From assembly GCA_032622095.1 (NCBI GenBank), contig CP136061.1, positions 232,930,944-232,994,943 on the forward strand: DNA of 64,000 nucleotides, given 5' to 3'. The DNA is from Siphonodentalium dalli (taxonomy: Eukaryota > Mollusca > Scaphopoda > Gadilida > Siphonodentaliidae). The translations under genes and the position numbers were made by a program. The notes below the pieces were generated by a model. It saw only the letters and a program-made list of their open reading frames with translations. It was not told the origin of the DNA and did not search any database. Below are positions 36,424 to 49,200 of the stretch, piece after piece. Each line of letters opens with the position of its first letter. The first letter of the stretch is position 1.

Positions 36424-36751
36424 CAGGTCTGGGTGAACACCAATTGATTGAAATCCAATAAAACATGGCTGACACTGACATGCCGAGTCAGTACTGTCAG
36501 TAGCCGAGAGGTGCTCACTCCAATTCTTGAATATTTAAATGGTGTTTGTTTGAAGATTTTTAAACGTTTATTTATATTCTCATTCTCTCAAAAGAAATCC
36601 AAATGTTTTTAAGTAGTTACCAAGTTGAACGATATCATGGAACAGTTTAGTGTGACTCCCCTTATCTCAGATGCATCTAGGTGGTGTAAGACCAGTCTAT
36701 ATTAGATCGATTAGTCTAAATACAGATCTATTGGTGGTTCACCCAGACCTG
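36424..36751. mobile_element. MITE with CAGGTCTGGGTGAAC ends, copy 1
   Basis: 328 bp with terminal inverted repeats CAGGTCTGGGTGAACACCAA and the complement of the right end (GGTGGTTCACCCAGACCTG). The inside is colinear with the next copy (AGTGACTC...CTTATC, GATTAGTCTAA). Confidence 0.75.
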
Positions 36752-36801
36752 CATGTGTATTAATAATCGCATTGAATGTACCGAAGCTCAACAATCATCT
36801 G

Positions 36802-37066
36802 CAGGTCTCGGTGAACCACTGGTTGATCTGTATAAAACTGATCAGTCTATCTTTATATTGAATATACTCAGTAAATAATTATTCCGTGTCTTTCAACAGA
36901 AATTAGAATTATCTCTTTTTAAGTATTGGATGTAATATAATTACCACTATAGAACAGTTCAGAGTGACTCGACTTATCCCCAATGCCTGCATATGATGCA
37001 TGACCAATCGGTCTATTCTATAGCGATTAGTCTAATAAAGGTCGATCGTTGGTTCACCATGACCTG
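36802..37066. mobile_element. MITE with CAGGTCTCGGTGAAC ends, copy 2
   Basis: 265 bp with the same terminal repeats and interior blocks as 36424-36751, in the same orientation, 50 bp away. The pair may be a local duplication or two insertions. Confidence 0.75.
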
Positions 37067-37137
37067 TTCATTTGCACTTAAGTGCAAATTATTTAAACAG
37101 CGTAAATCATTTGCACATTTAAAGTGCTATTAAAGGC

Positions 37138-37655
37138 ATGTGAGGCCTTAGTTGTCGAAAATATTGATATTTGTTCTAATCACCGTAAACAGAAAAACAT
37201 TAAAACGCATACAGTTTCGTTCATATATACCATGACCATCACGTAAACAGCATGTTATCATAAAGACCTACAATATTTTACCTAAGCAAGAGCCTGATTG
37301 TGTTACAGAAGACAGCACAATATTAATGCAACTCTTGAACTGGCTAATCACACACACAAATGGCATAAACGCTCTTTATTAGTTCCATATCAGGAATTCA
37401 CCAACAAAGAACGCTCTTTATGTTTACCATCATAATATAAACAAACACCAGAAAAGTTACTTTTTATGCTTTTGTTTACATAACAATGGTCAAACATTTG
37501 ACAATAACATACTGTTTATGCGATATTTCTTATTTGTATATGGACAAAGTCTGTCTACATTTTGATGTTCTTTATTTTTGTGGCGGTTTTCGAAGGGTGG
37601 AAATATTTTCACAGGATACCCACCACCAAGGCCAACCGTACCTTTAAATTATCTG
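37138..37655 (+). repeat. ~500-bp dispersed repeat, copy B
   Basis: Colinear with 17050-17530. Contains CGCTCTTTAT at 37370 and 37412. It differs from copy A by substitutions and short indels, such as extra bases near 37320 and 37585. No coding frame shared by the two copies. Confidence 0.75.
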
Positions 37656-39222
37656 TATCTGGAATATGTACCATACATGAAAGGTGTTCATAGACCCAAT
37701 CATTTAATTATGCTCTATGTAAAAAAAACATTTATTTGAGCTCAATTAAGCGCACATCATTTGCGCTTAAGTGTAAATAAGACATGAGACTATCATACAT
37801 GTATTTAATAATATATACTAGTCCACCTATTTGTAATTCCTTTCTCAGACTCTAATTCACTCTTTTTTTATTTCTAGACAATCTGATTTATGCTCAAGCT
37901 CAAATAGATGAATTTTACTTTTAAAAGAGCAAATAAATTAATTCCGCTTAAGGCACTTTAAGAGCAAATCAAATCTGTCAGATTATCACTTGGCCTTACA
38001 TATGGGTGTCTTTTGTTTTGTTATATCTCCTCCCAAAATATGCATTACCCCAACCAATATCATAAGAACTGCTGAACAAATGAGGTTAACAGGGATGGGT
38101 ATATATCCTGTGTACCTGTTAGGAAATTGTGGACTACAAGTGGAACAATTTTCCTCTACCAACATTAGTATCTCCCACCCACATAATATTTTTCCACTTA
38201 TTTTACCCTCACAATCACATATTTTGCTTTATATAGTGATGATATGGCAAGAAATTAACTATATCTGAGAAAAATTTGGTTGAGTCTGGGTTTGTGAGGG
38301 GGTGGACTCGGGGGAGATACCCAGGACTGAGAATCTTCTCCGCCGCCCATCTAGTAGCTGCATATGATCAAAACATCATCTATCGCTTATTTTGCTTTAT
38401 ATACCATACTTCATCCGAGAAAAAGTTTATTAAGTTGGGGGAGATACCAAGTCCTGATTATCACTTATTTTGCTTTATATAGTCCAAACATTCTCATATG
38501 TAGCTCAGGGAAGAATCCAGAGATAATTTGGGGACACCTGTTTCCAGCAGAGGATATGTACCGGTATCCCAATATAACTTTAAAATACGGCTTCTACACC
38601 GAACCAACACAGATACAGATGCATATATTATAAATAGGACATAATATTTCTGATTTAAAAATTCAACATGCAAATGAAGGCCGTATTGCAACTGCAGATT
38701 TTTTAATACAGCGCTTATTGTTGAATTGCCTTGAAAATTCAGGTTGATTCAATACTGTCCACTGGGAATTTGGGGTCATTTGGGCTTCTCAAGTTTGGGC
38801 ACCCATACCTGTAACAGCTATCAAAACAGCCCTGGAAATTTCCCTGATGTAGCTTCTGCGTGAGTGGGGGGGGGGGGGGGGGGGTTATAATCAGCCTGCT
38901 CATACTTGGGTAGCACCCATCCATCCAAACACCAACACAATCAACTCAACAAAGTTAATTTCTCACCATTTCATGACTATATAAAGCAATAATAAGCAAT
39001 AAAATCATAAGTTTATTTTTTCTCATATGTAGCTACTAGGTGGTAATTGGATACTCAGGTCCTTTTATCTCCCCCCCCCCCCCCAATACCTGCTCAGTGA
39101 CCTGTTAGGAAATTATCGAGTACCGGTATATGAGACATAGGTTTGTCATGATATTTTAAGTTTAATATCTTTGTAGAAGTAAGATGTCCAAAACTTCAAC
39201 TATCAAGGTGAATTTCTTCGGG
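37656..39222. other. No gene; palindrome remnants and homopolymer runs
   Basis: Degenerate TTTGCGCTTAAGTG-type palindromes lie at about 37740-37790 and 37885-37965. TTTTGCTTTATATA recurs near 38220, 38390 and 38465. There is a G run at about 38866-38884 and a C run at about 39071-39085. No supported coding frame. Confidence 0.4.
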
Positions 39223-39456
39223 TTAACCCTTTCATGACTGCATCTTGTGAAAACCCTGTTCCAATGCATTCTCTTATATTTAAGAGAATTAATGCATTCT
39301 CTTATATTTAAGAGAATTCATTGGCTTAACAATATTTACCTTGACCTTGTAAGCCAGTGCATTCTCTTATATATTCGAGGCTCCATATATAATAGAATGC
39401 ACTGGCACAGGATCATTAATGCTGAACCAGCATGGCTCCAGTCATAAAAGGGTTAC
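39223..39456. mobile_element. MITE with paired GCATTCTCTTATAT palindromes, copy 1
   Basis: Ends are AACCCTTTCATGACTG and CAGTCATAAAAGGGTT, with TTAA on the left (39223-39226) and TTAC on the right. This is a piggyBac-like terminus (TTAA then CCC) with a decayed right site. The inside has two palindromic blocks built of GCATTCTCTTATATTTAAG-like arms separated by a spacer starting GGCTTAACA. The same plan occurs at 62997-63390. Confidence 0.7.
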
Positions 39457-39459
39457 GAC

Positions 39460-40600
39460 CTGTAGCCCGTGCCAAAGGATTTAGTCATGCAAAGAGTAAA
39501 ATCCAAGATGGCTGCTGGTGGCCATGTTTTTTGCCGAATGACCCCAAAATGACTCGTTCCCATCTACATGTCAATGCCAACAGCTATGACAAATTTTATA
39601 ATGATCCAATTTTATAATGACCAAAGGTACGACCTGTAGCCCGTGCTAGAGGAAATTGTTGACGAGTCACACACAAACAGACGACGATACCAAGCCATGG
39701 CAATAGCTAAAACTTTACAAAGTAAAGTTGAGCTAAAAATGAAAACACCACCTTCCCACCTGGGCCACCCATATTTTTCAATGACCGTTTATTACCAGAA
39801 ACACAGGTATAGTTTTCGCCCTGAAGAATAAATGTGAAATGGGCCTCTCTGGCTCACATATATGTTAGTTAAGACTAACCCAACCATTTGTTTTATTAGC
39901 TGAACTTTACTTTGTAAAGTTTGAGTTATTGCCATGGCTTTGTCGTCTGTGTGTGCGTATGTGTGTGTGTGTGATTCGTCAACAATACAGGCTACAGGTG
40001 CTACTTGTGGTCGGATCATTATGAAATTTGACATAGCTGTTGATATCAACATTTAGACCAGAACCGTTCATTTTGGGGTCATTCTGAAGAAAAAAAACAT
40101 GGCCGCCAGCGACCATCTTGGATTTCAATATTCAATCCATTAGCACGGGCTACAGGTCGTACTGTTCTTCTGATTATCATGAAATTTGTCACGGATGTTA
40201 ACAATGACATGTAGATGCGAACGAGTAACTTTGGGGTCATTCGGCCAAAAAAATGGCTACTGGCAGCCATCTTAGATTTTACTGTTTGCATGACTAAATT
40301 CTCTGGCACAGCCTACAGGTCGTACCTTTGGTTGGATCATCATGAAATTTGTCACGGATGTTAATATTGACATGGAGATGGGGAATGAGTAATTTTGGGG
40401 TCATTCGGCTACATTAGTGGGGTCGTTAGGCCAAAAATCATGGCCGCTGGCAGCCATCTTGGATTTTACTCTTTGCATGACTAAATCCTTTGGCCAGGGT
40501 TACAGGTCGCATCTTTTGTCAGATCATTGTGAAATTTGTCATGGATGAGATCGAGTCATTTTTTGGTTATTCGGCCAAAATCATGGCTGATGGTCAAAAA
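39460..40600. repeat. AAGATGGCTGC-box repeats, both orientations
   Basis: A plus copy (about 39460-39740) has GACCTGTAGCCCGTGCCAAA, CCAAGATGGCTGCTGGTGGC, GACCCCAAAATGACTCG and GCCATGGCAATAGCT. Minus copies follow at about 39890-40135, 40140-40310 and 40315-40560. The whole forms a large imperfect inverted repeat. A GT microsatellite occurs at about 39952-39972. Frames within are repeat artefacts. Confidence 0.7.
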
Positions 40601-41127
40601 CTCAAAATGGACAAAATGAATTTTTCTTCCAAACCAATTGCAGCACATCTCACACCAAATCATATGTCATCTTATATGATGCCCATTCTTTATTCAATAT
40701 TCCAATGATGTTATAGATATTCTTTTCTGACAGAAAAGTATTTAAAAATGTATGCCGTTTCATGTTAAACCAAAAATTAAATCAACTTTTCTTATATTTC
40801 AGATCAGTTGTTCATGCACTTGTAGCCCAGTCCAAGCACAGAATATGAATAGAATGAATGAAAGAATGATTGAGACCGATGGGTGTCAGCATGGTTTGAG
40901 GATTGCACCACTAGAATATTGACAGGTACAACTGTACATACATGTACATTAGAATTCTGAGAGCGGACATTTGAAACATTTTTTTGTTATAACTGATGTA
41001 GTTTATATCTACAGCTTAGCTTGTCAAAGGTTCTTTACTAAATACTAAGTGACAAGTAGTTCCCTTAGGATATTTTCTATCTGTTGGTGTATCCTGAATT
41101 CCCTCCAAATGAATAATAGACATACAG
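40601..41127. other. No gene recognised
   Basis: Nothing supported on either strand. Confidence 0.4.
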
Positions 41128-43318
41128 TAATGCCCTCAGTAATCGACCTCTTAACCAAAGCAGAATTATGGGTAACTTTTCATGATTTAGTCGGAAATAT
41201 GGCTCTCGGGAGAGCTTTCCGATGAATGGCAACAAGCCATATTTCCGACTAAATCCTGAAAAGTTACCCATAATTCTGCTTTGGTTAAGAAGTTAAAAGG
41301 CACCACTCAACAGACATTTCCGTCACTAGAAATATATATTGTGGGACAAAAATATTACGATGTTTAGAACACAATTTATTTGGCAGTGGCACATGTATTT
41401 TATTTGATTCAATATCTAGGGATGAATATATGAGACAGCATATATGTTTCTTTCATGTTTTGATGATAACTGCACTTATATAATCATGTTATCAAAACAA
41501 GTTTCATAAAATGTCTTTTGTTGTAAAAAAAATTGTCTGAGGGAGAGTGACCTCATATTCAATTCTTCACTAAAGGCCAGTATAGATTAGACATCAAACT
41601 TTACAATTTTGCCAACCTTAATATATAACATTGCTGGTGGATTTATATTACAAGAATTGTTATTTTATAATTTTAATGAGAATAACAATTAAACTAAACT
41701 GAAAGTTATTGTCTTTTGCACTGTTTGTTGGCCTCGACTGAAACTATTCACTTTTTCTGGTTACTAACATTCAAGATCTGCTATCCAAAACTTGACGCCA
41801 ATTCCAGTGAGTCACACACTCCATGAGTTAGGCAGCACCAGTCTCCTTTATATAGTGATGTTGGTTTCTATAACATAAAATATTGTTATCGTTCTATTAT
41901 AGGTTCTAATGGAGAGAGAGATGTAGATATGGCTGGAAGGACAAGACTCCAAGTAATTGCACAACTGCAGTTCATTAAACACACTTGAATTTAGCGAATT
42001 GCCACATGTACAATCATTACATTCTTACAATGTTACCAGCAGTTTTGTGAAGTAACACAATAATGACAATGATATTGAAAAAGATATATTGCTATGTTCG
42101 ATGCACTTTCTCAGCAATGCCATGAAGAAAATCTCATTCCTGATTAACATGCAGATCAAGCAATGGTTAGTTCAAATGATGTCATACTGTGCTTTTCAAT
42201 TTAAACTGTGTCCATCTTGGTTATCGGAATGATTCTGGAAGAGAAAGCTCTATGGCTGAGATGATATAATTGTCTACTACAAATTAAATATGCTATATAT
42301 TTTTGGAATAAATATACATGAACCATATACATGTACGATATTTAAATACTAGTACACATCTTTTCATTTAGGAATTCTGATTCCTTATTCATGCCCAATA
42401 CTGACTGAACTACTAGGATCCCCTGTATATCAATTGTATACCTTACTCATATTTGAATTTGTGCAGTACTATGTTTCGCTCTATTTTAAATTCTGAGCAA
42501 CTTCTAAACTTACAAATATTTTTGTATATGATGACAATTTCAGTTCTTCATTATCGCTGAAAATACTTGTGCATATTAAAGATCATCTTGACAAAAATTC
42601 CTTCAGTCTGGAATATATATGTTTATATTTTAGAAGAAATTCAACTTAAAATATCTAACCATGATTTAGCTATACACATGTGAATAATAAATGCACACTA
42701 GCGAAAAATAGTACAATGTACTGCACAAATTTAAATATGACTGAAGAATATATTCTATAATCATGATACTTTGACCCTGAGAATGTGACAAAAGTAAAAA
42801 CAGTCTATATACCACATCATATATTTTTACTTCAGCAGATAATTGTAGTCTGGGATTAATATAAAAAAGTCAAATTTTTTCACCAAAAAAAGTCATTAGC
42901 ACTAATATTGGTATTAGTTAGTAGTTTAATCTCTTAAATATATCAACAAAAGTAGATTATATAGAAATATGTTTTTATCCCAAAAGTCATTGATTTATGG
43001 CTACATATACAGCTACATGTACATTGTACCAGTCAGTGCTGATTGTTGATGTTACTAAAGATCTGCATGCAAAATACAATAATCATTTATGCTTATCATT
43101 ATGGTACTCACATTATTACATTCTAATGATTTGTCCTGATGAGTTAACCACATCTCTCGTTCTCCATCATTAATATAGTCTGAAAATAGAAATGTATAAA
43201 GGTAGTGAATCTCGGGGAGAGCTTTCTGATGAATGGCAACAAGCCACATTTCTGACTAAATCCTGAAATGTTACCCATACTTCTGCTTTGGTTAAGAGGT
43301 CGATTACTTAGGGCATTA
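41128..43318. mobile_element. Candidate TA-flanked 2.2-kb non-autonomous element
   Basis: The left end at 41130 reads ATGCCCTCAGTAATCGACC and the right end at 43316 is its inverted counterpart (GGTCGATTACTTAGGGCAT). Homology extends ~110 bp inward on each side. TA flanks both ends. The interior is AT-rich and non-coding. Alternatively the two ends may be separate short copies of one hairpin element. Confidence 0.5.
41147..41294. repeat. Hairpin with ~58-bp arms
   Basis: The arms CCTCTTAACCAAAGCAGAAT... and its complement surround a ~30-nt loop containing GGGAGAGCTTTCCGATGAAT. In the 43209-43316 copy the loop sequence is in the opposite orientation relative to the arm, as expected if hairpin halves were exchanged. 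Confidence 0.75.
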
Positions 43319-44335
43319 ATGTATAACTTGGCTAATTTAACCCAACATCTGCCTCACAAGTTCACAACTTATTATACTGATACTGCGACTTGTGAAATCC
43401 ATCAAATTATCACTCTCTGTGAGTCCAATAGCTATTCACCTAATTAAACATTATATTTACCAGTCATGGTCCTTGCTGGTTTAAAGAATGGACACAAAAC
43501 ATATGTTTCAAGCATTTGTGACCAGGAAGTAGTATTTAAAACAACTATCAGTTGTGTTAATCTAACATATTCATGATTTAGGTCCAGTGCACCATTCTAT
43601 GACCATACATGATGGGACAGGACCTCATTTTTGAAGATTTTTCAAACTCTACCCACAAGACGAGAACATTAGGGAGCCATAGCAACCATTTATTCACACA
43701 AATTATGGTTCAATCAATGCCTAGGACATCCCCCATGCCAGAAATACAGATACAAAAATATCTGCCACAAGGGCTTCCAGTGCATCCATGCACAGTTGCA
43801 TATAAATCAGAATATAATAGAGTTCACATGAATTTTGAAAGGGAAAAAACACATAGAAATCCATATACATTGATATATGGACTATATTTTGAAAGGGAAA
43901 TTCATTATATGTTGAAAAAAGTAAAACTTTTGTTTATACTCGCACAATGATCAGATAAATTATGTGCACTTTAGAGGTAACCTTGCACTATTATCAAGGC
44001 TAATTAACATAACCCTAGATATTTTCATGTATTTAAGATTCATCAGCCATGTTTGGGTTTCAGCCATTTCAAAATTTCAGATCTACTAGACTTATGCTTA
44101 TTTTCAAACTGATTTAAGATCTTTTTAGTTCATAAATTTATTTCGGCATGTGTTGCAACAATAATAATTGGTACATGTAGCAACCTGAACATTTGTCACA
44201 TGACTGATATTTAGAGAAATGTCTGTTTTCAACCTTATTTGAGCTGATTTTTGTCAAAATTTGACCCACAGTGTGCAGCGGTGTGTGTATTCCTAGAGTA
44301 TGTGGGACCCGAATTCACATTGACCAGTGTTAGCT
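43319..44335. other. No gene recognised
   Basis: A 113-aa plus frame (43609-43950) has no motif or composition suggesting a real protein and is not called. Confidence 0.35.
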
Positions 44336-44606
44336 GATAAAATGGTATGACAAATGGTATCAGTGTGGGCAATGCCGTCACTTATTATACCCTTGGCTGT
44401 CTTAAGCGAAATAATGGTTCGCTTAATAAGAGTAATCCATTCTCATGAATTAGACTGAAGCACAATTCACTCACACAAAGTTCAGACATGCTCTTTCAGA
44501 ATTCCGCTAAAGTTGAAACCTTTGACATAGTAGTATCTCAGTCTTTGAGTCAACTAATAGGGGAAGGCTCCACACACTGATACCATTTATGTCATACCAT
44601 TTTATC
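44336..44606. mobile_element. Short MITE, ~34-bp terminal inverted repeats
   Basis: The left end is GATAAAATGGTATGACAAAT and the right end is the near-complement ATTTATGTCATACCATTTTATC, over 271 bp. The inside contains a small TTAAGCGAA...TTCGCTTAA inverted pair. No clear duplication at the edges. Confidence 0.75.
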
Positions 44607-46166
44607 CAAGGTGAGAGAGGTAAAACAAACAATGGTGGTTAAGGGTAACTGAATTATGATTTACCATAATACAATGATACTTCAGAGCAATATATTTATG
44701 CTTAGGTAGAAGTACATGATTTCACAGGTTGTAGGGGGTCTGAAAAATAGAAATATAAGTATCTGGGGGGCATAACGGCCAGTGTAGTCTGTGTTAACTG
44801 TGTCGTTACTGGTTTGAAGGTTTATTTATTTTACAAAACTGGGAAAGTTCTCAAAAAAGTGAAAAATTTGGATACGCAACAGGGTTTTCGTATTCAGTGA
44901 AGGCCAACTCTGTGTTATTGGTTACAGGAAAATAGCCCGATTTCTCTCCCCTGAATTCTGTCATCTGGGCTCGCAAGACTTTTTTTTCAAATTGATACGA
45001 TAACTTTTTTTCTATTTCAAATATTTCTCAGCTCTATCATAGCTCTATCAGGTGGAAGAATCTTATTTATTGACATTCGCTCTATCATGGTCTGTTTTTG
45101 GGTAGAAAATGGCCAATTTGAGTGAAAAAATGGGTAAAATTGAGCGGTTCGTGTGTGCAAACCAAGGGGCATAACTCAATGACATATTGTACGAAGAACC
45201 AAAAGTACATTTAAATGATTACACCTAAAATTTCTGTCGAAATTAAAACATGTTTGATTGGATATATGCCAACGATAATGGCTTAGCATTGATTTGAAGT
45301 ACAGTACCCCCTCCCAGGTTGGCAAAATTGCTGGAAAGTGTGTATTGCTACCTTAAAGCTTAATTGAATTGTTTTATCATAATTAGCTTATATCAGTAAA
45401 TGTGCATTAACTTTGCATATACTCTGGAAATTGTTTTCAACTGGTACCTATATCTTTCCAATTGTTGGAAAATTAAAAACTGAAACCCCTTTATTGGAGG
45501 ATGTGTTAACATTTATTAACTGACTATGCTTAGCATATATGATTTATGCAGCACAATAAATTAGCATGATTGGGTTCTTCGGCTATTTTACCTCGGTATA
45601 AGCTGATGCAAAGATTGTAGGTGGAGCAGGGGGATGGGGGTAGTAAAAAATTTGCTGGAAGGAATGAAATTTTTTTTGCATCTGGCATTTTCAGGGACCC
45701 ATCACCACCAAACCTGCAAAACCAATGTTTTTTACTCCCAATTTGTTCACACCCACCTCCCAAATTTCACTAAATTTGGTTCAAAACTGAATAAAGCTGT
45801 ACTGATATTACTCATATGACTGGGAATGATCTATCTCATTTAGTTCAAATAACAGTTTAACCTGTTTCAGAAGCTGTTTTGATGGAAATAAACATAGTCA
45901 CATCACTCTATCAGACTTGGATACTTTAGGTCTTGCCAGAGATCATCTTAGTTGATAGACAAGCAAATAATTCACTGATTGGCTTGATGCACTGATGACA
46001 GATATTTTTTACCCATTGATAGTCAGATACTTTCTATCCGTTGATAGTGACATTTAATGTCAGTTGCTCGCTCATTTTCCATTCACACAATGATCTATGC
46101 ATTAGCGACATCAAGACAAGTTTATTTATTTAAGTTTTACGTTTCTGGAAGGTTCTTTTGTAACAG
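44607..46166. other. No gene; a lone GGGGCATAACTC remnant
   Basis: A single GGGGCATAACTC box near 45168 looks like a remnant of a pearl-like monomer. No supported frame. Confidence 0.4.
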
Positions 46167-47690
46167 TGTGGTGAAGGAATGTTTTCACCCCACCGTCCCA
46201 TATGCAAAAAGACATAGATTAATGTCATCTCCACTGCACTAAGGGCCCCCCCCCCCCCCCCGGTATATAATATCTGCCATTGTAAGATTCTACTGGTATG
46301 CAGACAATATATGTGGTTGCATCAATTTCAGATTGAGGGGAGCTCTATGGGAGTGTAATTATTTATGTATAAGCATAACTAATTTACATTTAGGTATAAT
46401 TGATCTACACTTAAGCATATTTTATTTACCCTCATTCCTCAAGCATTTTCACATTTATTATTTATTTACACTTTAGCTCAAAACATTGATTCCCCCATGA
46501 ATTAATTTCAAATGGCACAGGCCTAAACACATCAATAAAGTTTATATAGACCCACCATATGATGGAAACAATCCCCCAGTAACCCCAAGATGTTTTATGA
46601 CCATGGGAATGGTATAGATCTGTGCAGGATATGTCTCTTTTATAAAAATACTATATCTCAGGGATGGAGACACAAATTCTTGGGGACAGGGATGCTGAAA
46701 TTATGAAAATAGGGGTTTTCCCCCTATTTCAAGTCAATAAGTACACCATATATGAGGGAAGCAAACCCCCAGTAACCCCTAATTGCCTATTTACGGCCAT
46801 GGAAATGGTATATATCTATGCAGGAGATGTCCCTTTAATAAAATATACTACAGCTCTGGGAGTGAGGCACTTATTAGGACACCAGGGACAGAAATGCTTC
46901 AACTATTGAGTCTGTATGGGACTACTACTTTGGGCCCATGATAATATACTATGAGATTGACTCAAATCATTCACAATCAGAGGGAAGTGTGGTGAAGGAA
47001 TTTTTTCACCCCACCGTCCCATATGCAAAAAGACATAGATTAATGTCATCTCCACTGCACTAAGGGCCATATGAGGTCCCAGTACCATACGTATGGTGTT
47101 TTTGTTGTTATAAATACTCAAAATGAGTTTTAAACTGTTACAAATGTCAAATAAGTGCTCGAAGTAAAACATTTGCATGGGTCACCCACCCCGAAATACC
47201 TTCCTGTAAATTTTGTATCACCCCCCCCCCCCCCCCGGTATATAATATCTGCCATTGAAAGATTCTACTGATATGCAGACAATATATGTGGTTGCATCAA
47301 TTTCAGCTTGAGGGGAGCTCTATGGGAGTGTGATTATTTATGTATAAGCATAACTAATTTACATTTAGGTATAATTGATCTACACTTAAGTATATTTTAT
47401 TTACCCTCATTTCTCAAGCATTTTCACATTTATCATTTATTTACGCTTAAGCCCTAATTGTCTATTTATGGCCATGGAAAATTGGAAATGGTATATATCT
47501 GTGCAGGAGATGTCCCTTTAATAAAATATACTACAGCTCTGGGAGTGAGGCACTTATTAGGACACCAGGGACAGAAATTTTCTTCAACTATTGAGTCTGT
47601 ATGGGGCTACTACTTTGGGCCCATGATAATATACTATGAGATTGACTCAAATCAGTCACAATCAGAGGGAAGTAAGGGAGAGTAAGTTTG
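46167..47690 (+). repeat. Local segmental duplication (~0.7-1 kb unit)
   Basis: Three blocks occur twice in the same order: GTGGTGAAGGAAT...CACTGCACTAAGGGCC (46167-46252 and 46986-47071); a C run plus GGTATATAATATCTGCCATTG...CTTAAG (46244-46490 and 47220-47455); and GCCATGGAAATGG...ACAATCAGAGGGAAG (46796-46985 and 47471-47672). Offsets differ, so insertions or deletions followed the duplication. A third partial copy of the last block is at 48790-49015. The 81- and 75-aa frames inside are repeat products. Confidence 0.7.
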
Positions 47691-47990
47691 GTATTTAATT
47701 GTTAGACGCATATTTGTACTTGAGTGCAAATGATTTATGCTTAAGTGCAAATATTTGCAAATAAATAATAAATATGAACCCCCCCCCCCCCCCCCCCCCC
47801 CCGCCCATCATTTCAGCCCCAGGGGAGTTTTTAGATCTGGAATTTGATTTATGCTTAAGTGTATGGGAGGCCCAATTCACATTTAATAATTAATTGTGCT
47901 TAAGCACAATCAATTGCACTTAACACTTGAGCGTAAATAATTTCGCTTCAGTGCAATCATTGCGCTTATGCGCAATTCATGGTTATAGGT
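47691..47990. repeat. TTAAGCGCAA-type palindrome cluster with a long C run
   Basis: ACTTGAGTGCAAATGA, TGCTTAAGTGCAAAT and similar units precede a run of about 32 C interrupted once by G (47779-47813). TATGGGAGGCCCAATTCACA (from about 47860) then begins an element-like end, with TTGTGCTTAAGCACAATCAA palindromes beyond. Confidence 0.6.
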
Positions 47991-48786
47991 AACTAAACAC
48001 CCCTGGTAAATAAATAGGTTTCTCCATAACTTAGCATTAACTCCTATTGACATATCACCTCTTGGTTTCATTGGTTTGGATGGGTAGGGAGCTAGCCCAA
48101 CTTCTTTATCAAAATGGCTGACTCGCAATAGTATCACCTTCTGTTTTAGTTGGAGCGACTCGTGATAGCATTATAATATCTTCAGTATATATTAGTTATT
48201 CTGTATTAGTCGGGGCGACTATGATTTTCCTCAATTTTCGAGTATACAGGCACACCATATGAGGGAAGCAAGCCCTCGGTGGAACTATATGACCATGGCA
48301 ATACTATAGATTTGTGTAATAAAAAGAACTAGAGCTCGAGGACTGAGACACCAAAGCTCCAGGAATGAGACACCAATCTTTTTTGACAGGGATGCTGATA
48401 ATATGAAAATAGGGTTATTTCCTCTGATTTAAGTCAATAAGTAAACCATATGAGGTAAGCAAGCCCTCATGCAGTGACACCACATGCATGCTATAGTATA
48501 TGACCATAGTAAGGGCCCAAATCTTTGCAATAATACATTAAAAAACATCATACAAAAAATTACTAGAGTTCCGGGAAGGAGACATAAATTCTTTGGATAG
48601 ATGGATGCTGATAATATGTAATTAGGGATTATCCTTGTTGAACACACACTCACAGTTGACTGTTGAGTACTCAGGCTAATTAAAACAGGTTAAAATTAGC
48701 CCAATGCTCCTCTTGTGTTGCTAGTTGATACACCAGGTCATGCCAATAATTTATGGGTAAGTTAGATAGTAGTAACCCTTAATTCC
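47991..48786. other. No gene recognised
   Basis: Contains two diverged ~180-bp direct units around GGGATGCTGATAATATG (48390 and 48602). No coding frame supported. Confidence 0.35.
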
Positions 48787-49200
48787 CTTTTTATGGCCAT
48801 GGAAATGGTATATATCTGTGCAGGAGATATCCCTTTAATAAAATATACTAGAGCTCTGGGAGTGAGACACCAATTCCTGGGACACCAGGGACAGAGATGC
48901 TGACATGGATATATGTTTTTTCTTCAACTTTGAGTCTGTATGGGGCTATTACTATGGGCCCATCATAATTTACTATGAGATGGACCCAATCATTCACAAT
49001 CAGAGGGAAGTAAGGGAGTGCTAGGTATTTGCGCTTAACCGCAAATGATTTGCGCTTTAAGAGCAAATAAATTGATAGACACATATTTGCGCTTTAGTGC
49101 AAATGATTTGTGCTTAAGGGCAAATTGTTTTATGCTTAAGCGCAAATGATTTGCGCTTAAGCGCAAATAAATAATAAATGTGAAAAGGGCCTCCCATAGT
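48787..49200. repeat. Third duplication copy plus fresh TTTGCGCTTAAGCGCAAAT array
   Basis: 48790-49015 repeats the GCCATGGAAATGG...GAGGGAAG block. 49025-49175 is a run of six or more palindromic units resembling ATTTGCGCTTAAGCGCAAAT, best preserved at 49135-49170. The segment closes with AATAAATGTGAA and GGCCTCCCATA, the inverted counterpart of the TATGGGAGGCC end at 47861. Confidence 0.7.

Noticed and set aside
43609-43950. 113-aa plus-strand frame
   Set aside because: No recognisable domain, no splice context, AT-rich.
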